Of a stretch of 15,170 nt of DNA, positions 14,408 to 15,170 are shown one piece after another. Numbering within the stretch: position 1 is the first letter of the stretch; every line of letters starts with the position of its first letter. This DNA comes from an uncultured Saprospiraceae bacterium (GTDB taxonomy: Bacteria > Bacteroidota > Bacteroidia > Chitinophagales > Saprospiraceae). The position numbers and the translations under genes were made by a program. Below the pieces are notes generated by a model. It saw only the letters and a program-made list of their open reading frames with translations. It had not been told where the DNA came from and searched no databases. The stretch is from positions 1 to 15,170 of the forward strand of contig CALJKQ010000090.1 in assembly GCA_937973565.1 (NCBI GenBank). The letters are read 5' to 3'.

Positions 14408-15170
14408 TTAAAAATTAACCGATACTCCACCGAGGAAGGTTCTTGGTCTTGGATAAATATTGTTGTCAATGCCGTTTCCGATTTCAGGATCCAGACCATC
14501 ATAATTGGTAATTACAATGGGGTTTTGCACCGTGGTATAAATGCGCAAACCTTTGAATACATTGGGGAAATTGTAGGCAAGGGTGATGTGATCAAAACGG
14601 AAGAACGACGCGTCCTTTACATAGTGATCACTAAAGGTAAGGGCACTTTGATTGACAACATTGAGGTCCAGAGCCGACTGGTGGATGTTCCATAAAACAC
14701 CGTTGGAAGCAACAGCTCTTGCCTGGTAACCCATATCGGTTTGTACGTTGTTGTACACATAGTTGCCCAGATTGGCACGACCGGCAAAACTCAAATCAAA
14801 ATTTTTAATGTGGATTGAACCGGTAAGTCCTGCTGTCAGATAAGGGTTGGGGCTTTTAAAGTGATAAAAGTCAGAGCTGTTTACTACTCCATCTTTGTTT
14901 ACATCTTCAAATTGTCCCTCCAGGATATTGCCGTTTTCATCGTACAGTTGTTTGTACACATAAAAAGAGCTTGGAGCATAGCCTACTGAATGGATCTGAA
15001 TGTTGGAACCAACACCTCCGGCGATACCTCCTGTAGCAACCCCTTTGTAGGTAGGGTCATCTACTTTGGTCAACTTGGTAATTTTGGGAACATTGTGTGT
15101 AACGTTGACAGAAAGATCCAACCATGAAGTCGGTGTAGTGTTGAGCACCAACTCAATACCCTTATTTTCC
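14408..15170 (-). CDS. SusC/RagA-like TonB-dependent outer-membrane transporter, C-terminal part only
   Basis: This is the last 254 or so residues of a SusC-like beta-barrel, the energised channel that imports the ligand captured by SusD. The frame is open to the window edge: upstream codons read ENKGIEL, a typical SusC barrel segment, so an apparent start at 15151 is an artefact of a TTG codon. Family-typical features are DLSVNVTHNVPKIT, the FEDVNKDGVVNSSDF segment with its DxNxDG-like turn, the SPNPYLTAGLTGSIHIKNFDLS region, and the end segment YDGLDPEIGNGIDNNIYPRPRTFLGGVSVNF with the terminal Phe expected for outer-membrane barrel insertion. The N-terminal carboxypeptidase-like and plug domains lie outside the window. 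It is 20 bp upstream of the SusD-like gene in one operon. Confidence 0.93.
   Translation of the reverse strand, partial: ENKGIELVLNTTPTSWLDLSVNVTHNVPKITKLTKVDDPTYKGVATGGIAGGVGSNIQIHSVGYAPSSFYVYKQLYDENGNILEGQFEDVNKDGVVNSSDFYHFKSPNPYLTAGLTGSIHIKNFDLSFAGRANLGNYVYNNVQTDMGYQARAVASNGVLWNIHQSALDLNVVNQSALTFSDHYVKDASFFRFDHITLAYNFPNVFKGLRIYTTVQNPIVITNYDGLDPEIGNGIDNNIYPRPRTFLGGVSVNF

Noticed and set aside
1..15170. CRISPR arrays, insertion sequences, phage or integrase genes
   Set aside because: No direct-repeat array, transposase, integrase or terminal inverted repeat pair was seen. The window reads as core chromosome plus one nutrient-uptake locus.

Overview
The window reads as chromosomal DNA from a member of the Bacteroidota. 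The signs are a SusC/SusD outer-membrane pair, a secreted HExxH metalloprotease with a proprotein-convertase P domain, promoter-like TAnnTTTG boxes, start codons without Shine-Dalgarno motifs, and a tRNA that does not encode CCA. The order cannot be fixed from this window; the large multidomain secreted protease would suit a Saprospirales- or Chitinophagales-type environmental lineage.

Layout: (1) 1-1925, plus strand, housekeeping: the 3' part of a CAU-anticodon tRNA with its terminator, then dnaN (sliding clamp) and nadD (NAD synthesis) overlapping by one base. (2) 1932-9157, minus strand: reading 5' to 3', hflX (ribosome-associated GTPase), an M29 aminopeptidase that overlaps hflX by 11 bp, a YghZ-type aldo/keto reductase, a small four-helix membrane protein and, after a 106-bp gap, a large secreted metalloprotease. 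(3) 9334-9804, plus strand: a small exported, acidic, Met-rich protein of unknown function, followed by a structured intergenic region. (4) 10062-12095, plus strand: an exported GH65-type alpha-glucoside hydrolase. (5) 12210-15170, minus strand, convergent with the GH65 gene: the end of a SusC-like TonB-dependent transporter, then a SusD-like lipoprotein, closed by a strong intrinsic terminator.

The most notable item is the SusD-like protein. It is 725 residues long, where SusD proteins are usually about 500-600. The extra length is a block of about 185 residues (about 361-545) that looks like two tandem SusE/SusF-type starch-binding modules inserted in the SusD fold. No separate susE follows, because the transcript terminates 8 bp after the susD stop. 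This suggests a utilisation locus in which the surface glycan-binding function of SusE/F is built into SusD, next to an exported GH65 glucosidase. Secondary points are a low-GC island confined to the catalytic core of the metalloprotease gene, a DnaA-box-like palindrome upstream of dnaN, and two adjacent hairpins between 9858 and 9957 whose U-rich flank faces the minus strand.

Many automatic starts here are upstream TTG/GTG codons. The ATG starts chosen below fit signal peptides, promoter positions or family starts better.
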